This document shows positions 12,468 through 24,840 of a stretch of 64,000 nucleotides of DNA, piece by piece (position 1 is the first letter of the stretch; the number at the start of each line of letters is the position of its first letter). The notes below the pieces were generated by a model. It was given only the letters and a program-made list of their open reading frames with translations. It made no database searches and had not been told where the DNA came from. Position numbers and translations under genes: made by a program. The stretch lies in assembly GCF_905475395.1 (NCBI RefSeq), contig NC_058340.1, forward strand, positions 67,186,181 to 67,250,180, read 5' to 3'. Origin of the DNA: Chrysoperla carnea. Lineage: Eukaryota; Arthropoda; Insecta; Neuroptera; Chrysopidae.

Positions 12468-15400
12468 TACAATTGTTAAGCTACAACTCCGATGGCAATC
12501 TAGACTTCCCAACGACGCGAAGTTCATAGATAGAAATAATAACCTCCAAAATTCTTTTGTTTTATGATAAATTTGTAGAATAGCAACAATCAAGCGTTAT
12601 CTCAATGCCCACTTTGCACAACGTACAAAAGTTCTTTCATATTCCGAGCAATTTTCATGCTACGATTTATCTAGAAGCAAACCTTTTAGTTTAGAGATAT
12701 CTTTCAAAGTGGTCTTGTTTACTGAATTTTTAAAATATTTCAAGCCATTCTCCGAAGCCCTTAGATCGCTTTGTACATACAAAACTATAATACACTTATT
12801 TTGTAAATAATCGAATTAATCATATAACAGAGAACATAATAGAGTTCTGAGTAGGCAACCTGCACCACAATTGTATGTAGAGGTGTCTAAAATAAAAGCT
12901 AAAATATTATACAATGCCTCATCATATCAAATAACGAAACGTTAGCCTAATAATTAGTGTAATTGGATATAAACATGATCGGGTCGGGAGAAGCTTGTGG
13001 GAGAGATCCCTAATCCCTACACTCTACATTACTACACCTCTTAATTCAATAAAATAATATTCTTTAGTTTCTTCATTACAAACGTAATGTATTAATTGTC
13101 TCATGATATACAAGGTATCTCAAAATTTTAAGTACAGAAACCAAACTCGAAAAATAATTGTTTTAGAAAAAACGAGTGACAATAAACAATTGACTGAGTT
13201 AATTGTTGAAATACCATGTATAGACAGTGTTGATTAACGAAATCGTTTGATTTCTCACGTCATGTAAGTAAAGAAAGTAAAGAAAAATAGCCAGCCATAC
13301 ATTCATGTCACACACACAAGACTGGTATGCATTATATATACTATACAATGTTCGAACCTAATTTGCGCCCTCACGGGTAAACAGTGATATTTTCGAAAAA
13401 ATGTTTCAAGCAAAAGTTGTTCATTTTTTTATAAGGAACATTTCTTACATTTAAACATTTGTTCTATCTCTAACGGTTAACAAGATGGATTCTACGAACC
13501 AAAGAAGACTCAATTTGCCTATGTTGCTCATTTACGAACTCGACCTCACTTTTTATATCCTGAGTACGCTGTAAAAATTTCAACTTGATATCTTTTTTCG
13601 TTTTTGATTTATCGTGTTGTCAGACAGACAACCGGAAATGGATTAATTAGGTGAATTTATGAACACCTATACCAAAATTTTGTTCATAGAATCAATATTT
13701 TTGACCGTTACAAACTTGGAACTAAACTTCTCACAATTTCTGACGGGCTTGAAAAGTATAAATTTTTAAAAACTGTAGATAGGTCTCACATTTTCGATAA
13801 ACAACCTGTTGTTCACAACAACATTAATATAGTTACAATGATAAACACCCAATGATGATCCGATAGTAAAAAATTTTCAATTTTTGTGATTTTGTTTCTA
13901 TGGCGTTACAAATATTAATAAAAAAATGATGAATTGGAAAAAAAAAAGATTTACTTGGCTAGACAAAATTTTTCAAAACAAAAAACAGCGGTTTTATCGA
14001 AGCTGATGGTTCATATTTCTGAAATGGCGCTGAAATCTTAAAAACCCATTTCCAAGTTTCGAGCACTAATTTGCTACTGCATGATATCTGCTAACTACTT
14101 TGAAATAAAATAAATTATTTCCTTAGTAAGAAATACAAGTTAATTTTTATATTTTTAAGATCAAAAATCCGTAAAATTCAATCGAACTTCCAAAACGAAT
14201 AAAAAAATTTTGCTTGAACTTATCCAGGCAGAAAATAAAAGGGGGGAAAAACTTTCAAGGTGGAGATCGAATTGTTCTTATGAAATTCCGTGATTTTTCC
14301 ATGATTATGACAAAAATTTCCTAATAACCAGAAGGGCCAGACGTATTATATGACAGTTATTTTAAAACAGCTGAAACTTCGAAAAGCTTTTGTCAATATC
14401 CTGAATAACATCATTTTTATCTGGCCAATACCAATATTCTCTAACTTTTCGAGAATATCAAAATTCACTGACATTTCCAGGTCGATCGTCACGATGAATA
14501 TTTCCAAAAATGACACAACATTTGTAACTAAATAAGATTGTTTACATTCTAACTTCAATCAATATTCTAACCTTTTACTCACAAATACATCACAATTTTC
14601 ACTTTAATAAACATGCTATATAAATTTTCATTTGCATACCTTGAAATTCCGTTTATATCAGCTAAACTTTAATTAAATCACACTCAATAATCAAAATTGA
14701 ACAACACACATGGCTCGAATAATTGAGAGAAATGTCAAAATTTGATTATACATAAATTTTCACTAATTTAAGTTTCATTAATTAAACAATGATATTTAAA
14801 CAATTATCTAGAATTAAAATTGATTAATACTTTGTGTGATAACAGTATGGTATTTTTTTAAATAAATTTTATCGTGAATTTGTTGTTTTTTTACTTCGTT
14901 TTTTCAAATCAAAACATCACTTTTTTCAACACATTTACTGCAACACTACAAACAAATCGATCTTTTGACTGATGAACATGTCGTGTTCTTCCGAATGTAC
15001 CAACGAACGGACCCATCATAATTGTTGCCATTCGTGTAGAATAGCTGCGGACATCTATGAGTTGAATATAGAACTTTTATTGAAAATGAAAACCTAATTT
15101 TCCCAACGAATTTCCAAAGAAAGTAAATAAAATGGTTTAAATAATGTTAATTGATTGATTTCATTATAATTTCGAAAAAACTCATCAATTCAACTTAATA
15201 GATGTCAAAAATGATCCAAAATGATTGCTGATGTTCATTTAAAATTTGGGTTTCCATCTATAAATTTCGTGTTGCACTTATCGAAAATTTCTACGTTTCA
15301 GCAAATCTCCAAACGAAATAAATGATCCTTTTGAAGTTGATTATATTAGATTTTATTTCAGCTGGGAGTAAGTCTTATATCTTTTCTAATGAGACCAGTT

Positions 15401-17120
15401 TAAACTATTATACTTCCTTTGCTTCAAAATAATTTAGACATAAAACAACAAAAATTTGAGTTATTTGGGGGCTGGCTTAACATTTTTCAAGATATCGTCT
15501 GAATTCGGTTTTACATTTCACTCTCAAAAACGATTTTAAGCGATTACTCTGAAACCAGACCATAGATAATAAATATTTATATTATAATTAGTTGTCTATG
15601 AACTAGACGCTTTAGTTTATAAGGTAAATTTGACCGAAAAAACACAAAAATCGGGTTTATTTGTTTATTGGGCGAATACTTTTCGAAATATCGTATGAAA
15701 TCTGTCCTAGATTTCGTTCTCAAATAGGATTTTAGGCCATATAACTTCGAAACTAAACGCCCAAAAGTCAAATAAACTCTATTTTCGTAAATTTATTGAA
15801 TATAAAAAATTAAGTCCATTGTTTTAATGGTCAAGGAAGTCAGGGTGAAAAGATTAATATATTCAAACAGAATTAAGTCAATCCGAAAAATAATTTTATT
15901 TAAGTTATAAAATTTTATAAAACTATGAAAAAATATAACAATCTTATCAGTCTATATTTCTTAATTGTTATTTTGGCTGCGATTGGTAGAACTGAGCTCT
16001 TAGTTTACTGAGTTGATCTATACACACGGCACCCTTATGTATCTTAAGCGCTCAGTTCTTTAAAACGCAGCCAGTAAGTACTTAGAAACTAATATGGTTA
16101 GGTCCATTTTTTATAATAGATTATTTTTACTTTTTAATCTTCATTTTTTCTTAACAAGACAGTCCTTATTATAATTAAAAATAACAGTGTTCATTGATCC
16201 AAGTAACAGTATTCATGAAGTCCAATAATGACTATATGACACAATTTAAAACTAAATTTATAAAATTATTCGGTGCCGTAACCACATTTTATGAGTCTGG
16301 ATAAAAACAGCACCGCTAAACATGAAAAGGCACTCTGGTTTTATGAAATACGTTATCTTTCTAACTAACCTTTTATAGATAGATAACGTTTCAATCTAGA
16401 GAACTCATTTTCGAAACTCTACTAATTGATACTATTCAAATAAAGTTAATAAAAGTCATAAAACTATTAAAAGGAAATAAATATCTTAAAACTAGAGCTA
16501 GACTATTTTCGACCCAATTTAGTTACGGCACTGGAAATTTTCACATATTATGGTAACTTAAAACGACACTATTAGACATTAAAGTGTCCCATTATAAAAT
16601 CGCAATATGAGCAAGAAAATATATCACATAATTGTAAAAAAAAGATAAACCTATAAAATTTACATTAAAAAAAACTCTTCAAATTATTTAAAACTTTTTT
16701 TTTGTACTATCCTTGAACAAAAACATTCTTACTGCGCAATTTTGCTGTATCCTGTAGCTGCAAAAGATATCAAAATATTAAGTAGAAAAAGTTTTATTTA
16801 TACGACAAAATTGAAACTTCATTAATTTGACGATTTTTTACAAAAACTCTATGCAACAAATAAAAAATAAAAGTTGCAAGTCAAGTGCACATTTTCGATT
16901 TTTATTCGACGTTTTAGCCTCAAAATTGACCGAGATATGGAAAGATCGTGCATTTTTTTTGCTCATTCAAGCACGCGCGAAATTATCTTATTTATATTTT
17001 CTGCAGTCATAAAATCAGAAGATTCATTTCCAAAAAGCCATCTTCAAAACGAATAATAAGCCGGCTTTATCCTTGTAAATTATTCATGCAGTGGTATTTT
17101 TAAGGTGTGATCTAACATAT
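12468..17120. other. Gene-free DNA downstream of FAN1, repeat-rich
   Basis: No gene seen. A family A copy fills about 13165-13745. Bases 15540-15780 share the 'aaatatttatattataat' and 'tgtctatgaa' blocks found inside the GGGTATT elements near 28150 and 31040. A candidate small element spans about 16271-16543, with 'ggtgccgtaac' and 'gttacggcac' as inverted ends. Bases 16840-17010 match 26330-26515 ('caaaattgaccgagatatg', 'agatcgtgca', 'attcaagcac'). Confidence 0.45.
13165..13745 (+). repeat. Dispersed repeat family A, long copy
   Basis: The block order is the same as in the other copies: 'caattgactgagttaattg', 'gaaataccatgtatagacag', then the 'aacggttaacaagatgga' block, 'tacgaactcgacctcactt', a short run of 'cagacagacaacc', and 'gttacaaacttggaacta'. 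The far terminal motif seen at 33772-34196 ('tatacatggtat') is the inverted form of the early 'ataccatgtata' motif, so the family appears to have short inverted ends. Confidence 0.7.
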
Positions 17121-20100
17121 TTAAATCTTCGAAATTAAAAAAGTTTCACTATTTACATTTAGCAAATTTATATTCTGTAACTTACTATGAACATGACATA
17201 ATTCCGCATCAGCTCCAATGGATAATAAAAATCGTAACCATAATATTTGCTTAGGTCTCAATTTATCATGCTGACCCTTTACTTCGGCAAATTTACACTG
17301 TAAAAAAATGAATTATATAGCGTAACAAATTAGAATGCGTGGAAGATATTAACACACATTTGGATTTGGATACCATCAAAGGTTAAGTTAAAGTAGGCAC
17401 ATGCGTACAGGCGCTAATTATTGAAACTGCCTACGCCCGAAGAGTGCGTTAAAGATTAATCAAAAATTATAAATACCTTTTTCGTACGAGTATTCCATAA
17501 AATTATATCAGGAAATCCAGCTCGATAAGTACCATGTTCTTCAATTAATTTTCGTAACATTTTCACCAAAACTTCCCGATTAATAGATTTCACGAACGTC
17601 ATTAACAATTGCACATCGGCAAGCGTAGATGGTGTCATATAATTTAATATTTTATCCAACATTCTTTGGAGCTGCATTTCAAATTCTTTCTCGTCCCAAT
17701 TTTCTATCTCACTCAATCGAACATCAATAACATCTTTACGATTAGTATAAAACCATCTTGAAAACATATCCAAAGGTCGACTTTGTATCGGTGAAATAAA
17801 CGTATTTGGCACATAATACTCGTAAATTATATCCCAAAACAGCAGTTCAAATAACGTTGATAATAGAGAGCCCTCACAATGGATACCATCTTCGTAGTCT
17901 AAATATTTCTTATAATAATTTATGGCAACTTCTTCAACGCTACTGTAACTTTGACCATTATCATCTTTGGATTTATACATTTTTTTCCGTCCAGATATAT
18001 TATTTGGTACTTCAACAGCCCAAACTGTTATAGACGGAAATCGATCGCATGGCAATTGTAATTTTAATTTCTGTAACTCGTCTTTGTGTTCATCGCTTAC
18101 TTTTTTCGATTTTAAAAATGATTGTATTTCATCGTTAAAATATATTTGAGTGAGTTTGTTATTTTTATGTTCGTCTATTTTAGCAATGTCCATAAATTCG
18201 TGGACAGCCTGAAAAAAATAATAATTTTAATCAAAACTCACATTCAATTATTTTTATATTCTTAGCAATATGTTCTTAGCCACTCCTTCGGTTGGGGAAT
18301 AGGGGTAAACAGGGTGGACTATTTTAACCTATTAAGACTAATAGTTCGTTTTGTAGTTAGCCAATAAAAAAATAATGTAACAAAAGTTACAGAGTTTGAT
18401 GGGGAACATCATGTTCTGACATCAGATTGGACCTAATTCTCTGGGTTGCTTTAATAGTAAATTTAGATCCTAAAACATAAGAGATACAATGACACTTTAA
18501 ATTAGAAAGTTAATCCTCATAAAAAAAACTTTTTTATTTTAATCATTTTTTTGAAAACCGTAAGTTTTAGGAAGAAATACAACCAGGTCCGTAACTAGGG
18601 CATGACCTAGGAAGCACAAAAATTTGAAAAGTATGGCCCAAATTTAGTATAATTACATACTTGGTTTATCAAAATTGTATAAAAAAATTATTTAAGGTGT
18701 TCATCTATCTATTACCAGTTATGCAATAGAGTGAGCTTTTTATTGAGCCTGAAAACCTTACTCAAGTTTAATGCCTGTGTAAAATGTACGCCTATACACA
18801 TAATATTACGTTACATTTTTTGCTTTAAGGATTTTTATCCATAAAACTTATTTTTAGAGTTTCAAGCATATATCAACTTAAAAAAAACACCCTGTATAAT
18901 CAGATAGTTAGAAAGAAGAGATTAAAGCTCTCAACAAAAACCAATAAATTTAGGAATTGACTTACCTTATTTATATCTAAATTTTTCAATATCATCAATT
19001 TTTCTTTTAACCATTCAGTTTTTTTGTGTGTGCGAAAAAGATCTTGTGCTAATAAAGCATCCAAAATTTGAAGAGCATGCATATTTTTTAATTCGCTAGT
19101 ATGAAAATTTTGTTGTAAAAGTGCTTCTAGTAATAATTCATCTGCCATCTTATTATTGCCCTCAGATGAACTTGATGGTTTTTTTATTTCTTGTTTTAAT
19201 ATAGGAATGCCTTCAGATAAAATACGAACTATACAATTACTAGATGAAAATTTTCTCAAGAATGATGGTTTTTCTTTTATTTTTCTGTAATAAAGATACA
19301 AAATTAAATTTTACGGAAATACAATTTAAAACAAGTGAAAACAAACAATTGACTTAATTATATTATTATTTATAAGTTAATTTATTTAGGCATAGAAAAA
19401 CAAATGTTTTCGACTTGTATATGACTCATCCCTAACTTTTTGTTTTAAGAAAATGTCCGAAAATCTACTAATAACGTCTACTGTACCTGGAAAATATATC
19501 ATTACGAATACATGATTCATACTTGAGGAAAGCCCTTAAAATAATTATCATTGCTGTATTATTATCCTTATTTTCTATTGCACTTAAAAGTTGTTCATAT
19601 TGTAAACGGTTTTCTTCATAATCAGAAAATTCTTCTTCATTTTCAAACAATTTCGGACAGTCAATTTGAAATGTTATACGATTTTCAATCGGTTTTCGTA
19701 AAAATTCAAACAGAAAACGATGCATCTCTTGTGGCGTCTTATTTTCCGTAATTCCAAACAACAAATGAACTCTATGCATACATCCAATAAATGAATCGGT
19801 TAATTTTACACAAACACCCAATACCTTACATATATCTTTTTTTAACTTTTCCTCAGGATTACCGAACATTAATTTTTGATTTTTTGTATTTTTTATAATT
19901 CGTTGAATAACTCCTTCTCGTTTTTTACTCTCCGATTTTATTTTATATAATTTCATAATATCTTTTAATTCGGGTGCGCTTAGTAACTCTAATAAATTTT
20001 CAAGATTTACATTCGAAGTATTTGTATCAAGGAAATTATTTGAACTTAATTTTTGTATTAATGTCGACATTTCTGTTGGATCTAAATCAATCGATAATTT

Positions 20101-22350
20101 TGTATCGTTTCGTAAATTTTCCATACGATACCACATGAATTTACGATAATATAATCGTATACAGATTTTTCGTTCTTTTAAAGAGAAAGTTTTTAAATTT
20201 TCCAATGTTTTCTTTTGATTTTCATTCAATAATAATTTTAATTCTTTATGATTGAAAATATAACTGAGCATATAATGAAAATGGCGCATAAAACTATCAT
20301 AATTAACGTTTTCATCATCGCCATTTTCCGATTTTGATGGTGAAGTATTTAGCCCTTTCCTTGGCGAGGTATTTAACCCTTTCCTTGGCGAAGTATTTAC
20401 CCCTCTCCTTGGTGAAGTATATACTCCCTTCCTTGGTGAGGTATATATCCCTTTTCTTGGTGAAGTATATACGCCTTTTCTTGGCGTGGTATTTACCTCC
20501 TTTCTTACCGAAGTAACTACCCCATTTCTTTCTTCTATCGAAGTGGAATTTGTAGATTTCGGGGATTCTGAGGTTGATGGAACATTTCCTTGTTTGTTGT
20601 TTTCAAAGTTTAAATAATTTTCTGATTCGCTATCTTTTCTATTTGTTACGCTTAACGATTTTTCTGAAGTATTTTCTAATCTTTTCCTGCTTTCTACACT
20701 AATTGAATTTGTTGAAGATTCGGGAATTAACGTAAAATTTTCGAAATTGATGTTATTTAGTGTATTTTCATTATCGTTAATAACAGTTTCATTTCGGGTG
20801 GAAATGTTTTTGAAAATATCTCTACGAACAGATATAAAAGGTTTATAATTCGTATTACATTCTGTACTTAACGTGCTTGTAGAATTTTCAGATGTAGAAA
20901 TATTTTCCTCCTTTCTTATCGAACTTCTAGAATTTGAACATTCTGGGTTTAATAGAAATCTTTCTTGTTTTTCGGCTTCATTGAATTTTTTAACTTCCAA
21001 AGTACCCAATTTTGATGACGAAATATTTTCTACTTTACTAGTTTTTACACACAATTTTTCTAATTCGATATTCAACGGAATGTTTTCTACTTTACTAATT
21101 TCAACACTCGTTTTTTCTGAACTGGGAGATTCGATACTTGACGAAATATTTTCTACTTTACTAGTTTCAACATTTGATTTGATATTCGACGAAATATTTT
21201 CTAATTTACTTGTTTTAACATTCGACTTTTCTAAATCTGATGGAGTTGTAGCTTTTGAACACTCTCCATACAGAGCAGGATTTTCTCGTTTCCTTTTTTC
21301 AATGAAAGAACTATTTTCTCGACTGTTGAAAAAACTGTTTGGTTTTGAAGGCTCCTTACCCAGCGGAGCAAAGAAACTTTTTTGTTTTAAAGATTTTTCA
21401 CTCAGCGGTGTATTTAATTGTTTTCTACCTTCTGAGGATGCTGAATTTGTAGATTTTGAATATTCTTCAATTTGAGCAGAATTTTCTCCTTTTTTTGAAG
21501 ATTTTTTACTCGAACCAAGATTTTTCTGCTTTCGATTTTCTAACCTCGTTGAACGTTTAGATTTTGGAAGTTCTTCGTTCAATGAAGTTTTGGACTTTAA
21601 ACTAGGTGAAAAATCATTATCATTATCTGACTCCGAAGATAAAATCTCTGTTATATCATATTTCATATAAACCTGTTCAGTTTTAATTTCGTTTTTAACC
21701 ACACTATTCACTTGTTTTTTCAATTTAGATTTTTTCGAACGCAATAATTTCTGATTACCATTTTGAGTCGTTTTCAAATTATCTTCCTTCAATTTTTTTG
21801 ATCTAACATTTTTATTTACTTCAGGTAACTTTATTTTAGTTTCATCGAAGTCTTGATTGAGTTTAGATTTTTCCGATGAAGATAATTCATTATTTCCATT
21901 TGTTTCAGTATTAAACTGAATCGTGTACAAATTATTCGATTTTCCCGATAATTTAACGTTCCCATTAACTTGATCACTTTCTATGTCGGGGCTAGTAGAG
22001 TCCTGGTTATGTTTTGGTTTTAACGAAGGGGACAATTCAATATTTCCATTTAAATTTTCATTTACTTCAGTTTTTATTAGAATTGCATTCAAATTATTGT
22101 CTACATTTTCACTAGACACTTTTTTGGAGTTTGAAACACTACCATTCACCGCACTTTTTGAAGATTCTTGATTGAGCTTTGATTTTTTCGATGGTGATAA
22201 TTTGATATAATCCTCTTTTGTTAAATCAATTGTATCCGTTATCGTATTATTTTTTGTACGTTTCAACATTAATTTACGATGCATTATACGTTTATCACTT
22301 TTTGTCATTCGAAACAAGGTATCAATTTTGGTTTGTTTTAATTCGGACAT
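17121..22350 (-). CDS. FAN1: FAN1, Fanconi-associated nuclease 1 (VRR-NUC)
   Basis: Structure-specific 5' exonuclease/endonuclease that unhooks DNA interstrand crosslinks in the nucleus. Coding exons by splice site and phase: 22350-19487, 19284-18966, 18208-17477, 17297-17121, giving 1363 aa against about 1017 in human. Residues 1-680 are low-complexity and Ser/Lys/Asn-rich. The conserved body starts near 681. A SAP-like segment near 788 contains LLELLSAPELK, identical to the human stretch as I recall it. A TPR-like region follows, and the C-terminal VRR-NUC domain keeps its active residues: Glu1173 in GIHCEG, Asp1295 in GFPD, and Glu1310 and Lys1312 in EVKG. The last exon ends after CHVHS plus about 20 residues. 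No cysteine pair of the UBZ finger is present. A PCNA-box-like QTKIDTLF lies at residues 6-13, and an eight-residue repeat with SPRK lies at about 612-674. An alternative donor (gtaagt) just after CHVH could change the last residues. Confidence 0.93.
18309..18895. mobile_element. TIR element in FAN1 intron 2 (family F)
   Basis: It lies wholly inside the intron 18209-18965. The left end 'acagggtgg' and the right end 'aacaccctgtat' are inverted. The inner block with 'ttgatggggaacatcatg' recurs at 61689-62250 and, in part, at 57968-58072. A second repeat ('tttgaaaagtatggcccaaa'), also seen in the tandem array near 24350, appears to be nested inside. No coding potential. Confidence 0.65.
20335..20520 (-). 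repeat. 24-bp coding minisatellite in FAN1
   Basis: About seven to eight copies of a 24-base unit encode eight-residue repeats of the pattern [VIL][NY]T[ST]PRKG. The first copy has TTP in place of TSP, and the last degenerates to TSPSKS. Units differ by few bases, which points to recent expansion by slippage or unequal exchange. On the opposite strand the same unit reads as an unrelated open frame, which is a shadow. Confidence 0.9.
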
Positions 22351-23364
22351 AACTATGGGAAAATCAAAAAGGATCAGATCCTTTCTGACTAAAATTAAAA
22401 CACAAAATATAACTTAATAAAATAATATATATACATTTAATCATGAAAAGTTAATTTTCATAAGAAAATTGGCGGGAAATTAGCCATTTTGAAGGCCAGG
22501 AAAACTCAAGCTGACGTTGACCACAGACTAACAAAAATATAGACTCCTGACAAATTTCACATAAATAAAGACGGATTCGTTAGTCTATTATATAGAGATC
22601 AAGAAGACTAGAAAAGAGGAGAGAAAACTCTGGATTTTGAGTGGACTCATATTCGTTGTGTGCGTAGTCATGGTGGGGATAATAAAATCGATGCCAGCGC
22701 TTTAAGTGAAAAATTTTGGAGATAAAGTGGGCTGTTATGACTAATTTGCAATTATTTACATGTTAATGATATAGAAACTGTCAAATTAAAATGATTGAAA
22801 AACACTAATTAATTAAACTTAATGCATTAAAAATTGTGAAAATAAGAAATCAAATTGTACAAATATTATTTTTCAAATGTTAATTATCGTAATTATTTAT
22901 TTAAATTTGTGAAACAAGAATATTAAATTTTAAATGTAAGTTTTCAATGCAATCCACACAATTATATATGCATCCATTAATTCTATAATTAAAGTAGTGT
23001 ATCGTTGTCATGGAAACGAAATTCACGCTCGGAGCGAATACGCCCGTCACTTGTATATCGTGTATCTGAATTTGGCAGCGCTGACTAAATCGCTGTTTAT
23101 ATTGAGGGGGCTTGATATATCAGGGGCAATTTTACTAGCCATACAAATTTGAGAATTGTGAGAGGGGATTCCATTGGAATAATACGTGCACTCTGATGAG
23201 TGCAAGCTGTTTTTCAAAGATTTTGTTATACTTCTTTCTTCTAATAGTTCTTTATAATAGTCCTATTCATTTATCTATGCTATTTTGTTATCTGTCTATA
23301 TTTTAAAGTCTGTGACTTTGACAGATAAAAACTTAGGTTAAAGTTTCTAAGAATAAATACAGAA
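22351..23364. promoter_or_regulatory. Divergent FAN1/mRpS17 intergenic region
   Basis: A 1,014 bp gap between divergent genes must carry both promoters. A 14-base X-box-like site, 'gttgtcatggaaac', lies at 23004-23017; the RFX consensus is roughly GTTNCCATNGNAAC, and this differs at one informative base. A GC-richer patch around 23020-23110 may mark the mRpS17 core promoter. No TATA box is clearly placed for either gene. Confidence 0.45.
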
Positions 23365-23896
23365 ATGGCAACAAGCAGATCATTTTTGGTATTAGGACAA
23401 TGTGTTCCATGTATAAAACAAAATGCATCGAAATTTCGAGTAAAACGATTAGAGTTAGATAAAAATTTATTAATGGTAAATTATAATCCATCCAGTTTTC
23501 ATAACATTTATTAACATAACCTAATTATTTCAGTATTTTCGAAAAGATGAATACATTTACGCTCACGATCCAGAAAAAAAATGTAAAACTGGTGATGTTG
23601 CATTAATTAAAGAATTACCAAAGAAAATGACACGGTTAATTACCCATACCGTTTTGGATATCGTTCATCCGTTGGGTGATATAACAGATCCAATAACTGG
23701 TAAAAAGGTAGTTGTGGGTAAATATAGAGATGATATTGCTGAAGTGAATCAAATGTATGGAGAATCACCAGATGGTTTTAAATACGATAAGGCACCAGAG
23801 AGAGGATGGCAAGAAGATAAAAAAGATTTTACGCATCGTGAAACTTACATTAAATATCATAATTTTGAAAATGATGATCAACCATACGCTGTTTAA
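23365..23896 (+). CDS. mRpS17: Mitochondrial small-subunit ribosomal protein uS17m
   Basis: Component of the small subunit of the mitochondrial ribosome; the uS17 fold binds 12S rRNA. Two exons, 23365-23475 and 23534-23896, joined at phase 0 across a 58 bp intron, give 157 aa. The start ATG opens a basic N-terminus (MATSRSFLVLGQCVPC), as expected for a mitochondrial protein. The uS17 core follows, with CKTGDVALIKELPKKMTRLI and HPLGDITDPITGKKVVVGKY, both typical of metazoan mRpS17. The insect-style C-terminal tail with WQEDKKDFTHRETYIKYHNF is present, so the gene looks complete. An AATAAA signal lies at 23964-23969, 68 bases after the stop. It is divergent from FAN1. Confidence 0.95.
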
Positions 23897-23963
23897 TATT
23901 TTATACTTTAGTTTTTTTTCTTTGTAGTTAAATATTTTGTTTGTGTTTTATAAATATCGTTTA

Positions 23964-23969
23964 AATAAA
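23964..23969 (+). terminator. Poly(A) signal of mRpS17
   Basis: AATAAA, 68 bases after the mRpS17 stop codon, at a usual distance for a short 3' UTR. Confidence 0.7.
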
Positions 23970-24007
23970 ATGTATAGACCAAAATATCAGTACCAAATTT
24001 ATATATT

Positions 24008-24840
24008 GCTAGCAGTTATCCGCCCGCTTCGCTGAGTATTTCCACCCTTAAAAGTTATGGAGTAAAACAAAAAGTTAGTAAAGAATTAAGTATGTGAAAG
24101 GCGCTAATTAATTTACATCAAGTCATAAAGTTGAAAAATTCGATTTTTTTGGTAACACAGATTTAATAGATTGAATCAAATTTGATCCAATCAATTTGAA
24201 ATTTTGTTTAAACCCACTAATTTTGGGTCAGTCTTTTCAGCTGTGATGTCAGTTTTTCGCTAGTTATCACTTATGTACTTAATTCCGGGACCAGGGTTCC
24301 ACATTCTGGAATCTTATTAGAGCTAGGTTAATTTTGATCACAAATTTGAAAAGTATGACCCAAATTTAGTAGGATTACATACTTGGTTTATCAAAATTGG
24401 ATAAAATTTGGATGTGATAGAGCAAAATTAAATTTTTTGGATTTTGATGACGTCATAAAGTTAAAAAATTCGATTTTTTTGATTACTCAGCCAAATTTGT
24501 TCCGATTTTATTGGAATTTTTTTTGAAACCCACTAATTTTGGGTCAGTCTTTTCAGCTGTGATATCAGTTTTTCGCTAGCTATCACCTATATGCTTAATT
24601 CCGGGACCAGGACTCCAAATTCTTAAAACCTATTATAGCTAGATTAATTTTGATCACAAATTTGAAAAGTATGACCCAAATTTAGTAGGATTACATACTT
24701 GGTTGATCAAAATTGGATAAAATTTGAATGTGATAGAGCAAAATTAAATTTTTTGGATTCTGATGACGTCATAAAGTTAAAAAATTCGATTTTTTTGATA
24801 ACACAGGCAAATATGATCCGATCTTTGAATAATTGTACAA
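24008..24840. repeat. Tandem repeat array, unit about 316-330 bp
   Basis: The block 'gtcataaagttaaaaaattc' occurs near 24122, 24452 and 24768, a spacing of 330 and 316 bases. Between them, 'cccactaattttgggtcagt' and 'gaaaagtatgacccaaattt' each occur twice. The array starts next to a 'cgcccgcttcgctgag' head at about 24020, so it may be the inside of one dispersed element. A single fragment of the same unit sits in FAN1 intron 2 near 18625. Confidence 0.75.

Noticed and set aside
18209-18965. A possible missing exon of FAN1 between exons 2 and 3
   Set aside because: The human segment from WWDRLALNL to ITEGLAD aligns directly across the junction (WLKEKLMIL to FMDIAKID), phases agree and the intron is filled by a mobile element.
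20335-20520. Regular 24-base repeats that could suggest a CRISPR-like array
   Set aside because: The units are adjacent, without unique spacers, and lie in frame within FAN1; this is a coding minisatellite in a eukaryote.
20873-21475. A 200-codon plus-strand open frame opposite FAN1
   Set aside because: It is the shadow of the Ser/Glu/Lys-rich FAN1 N-terminus. The minus frame continues through, with splice sites and conserved domains; the plus frame is only Phe/Leu/Ser-rich noise.
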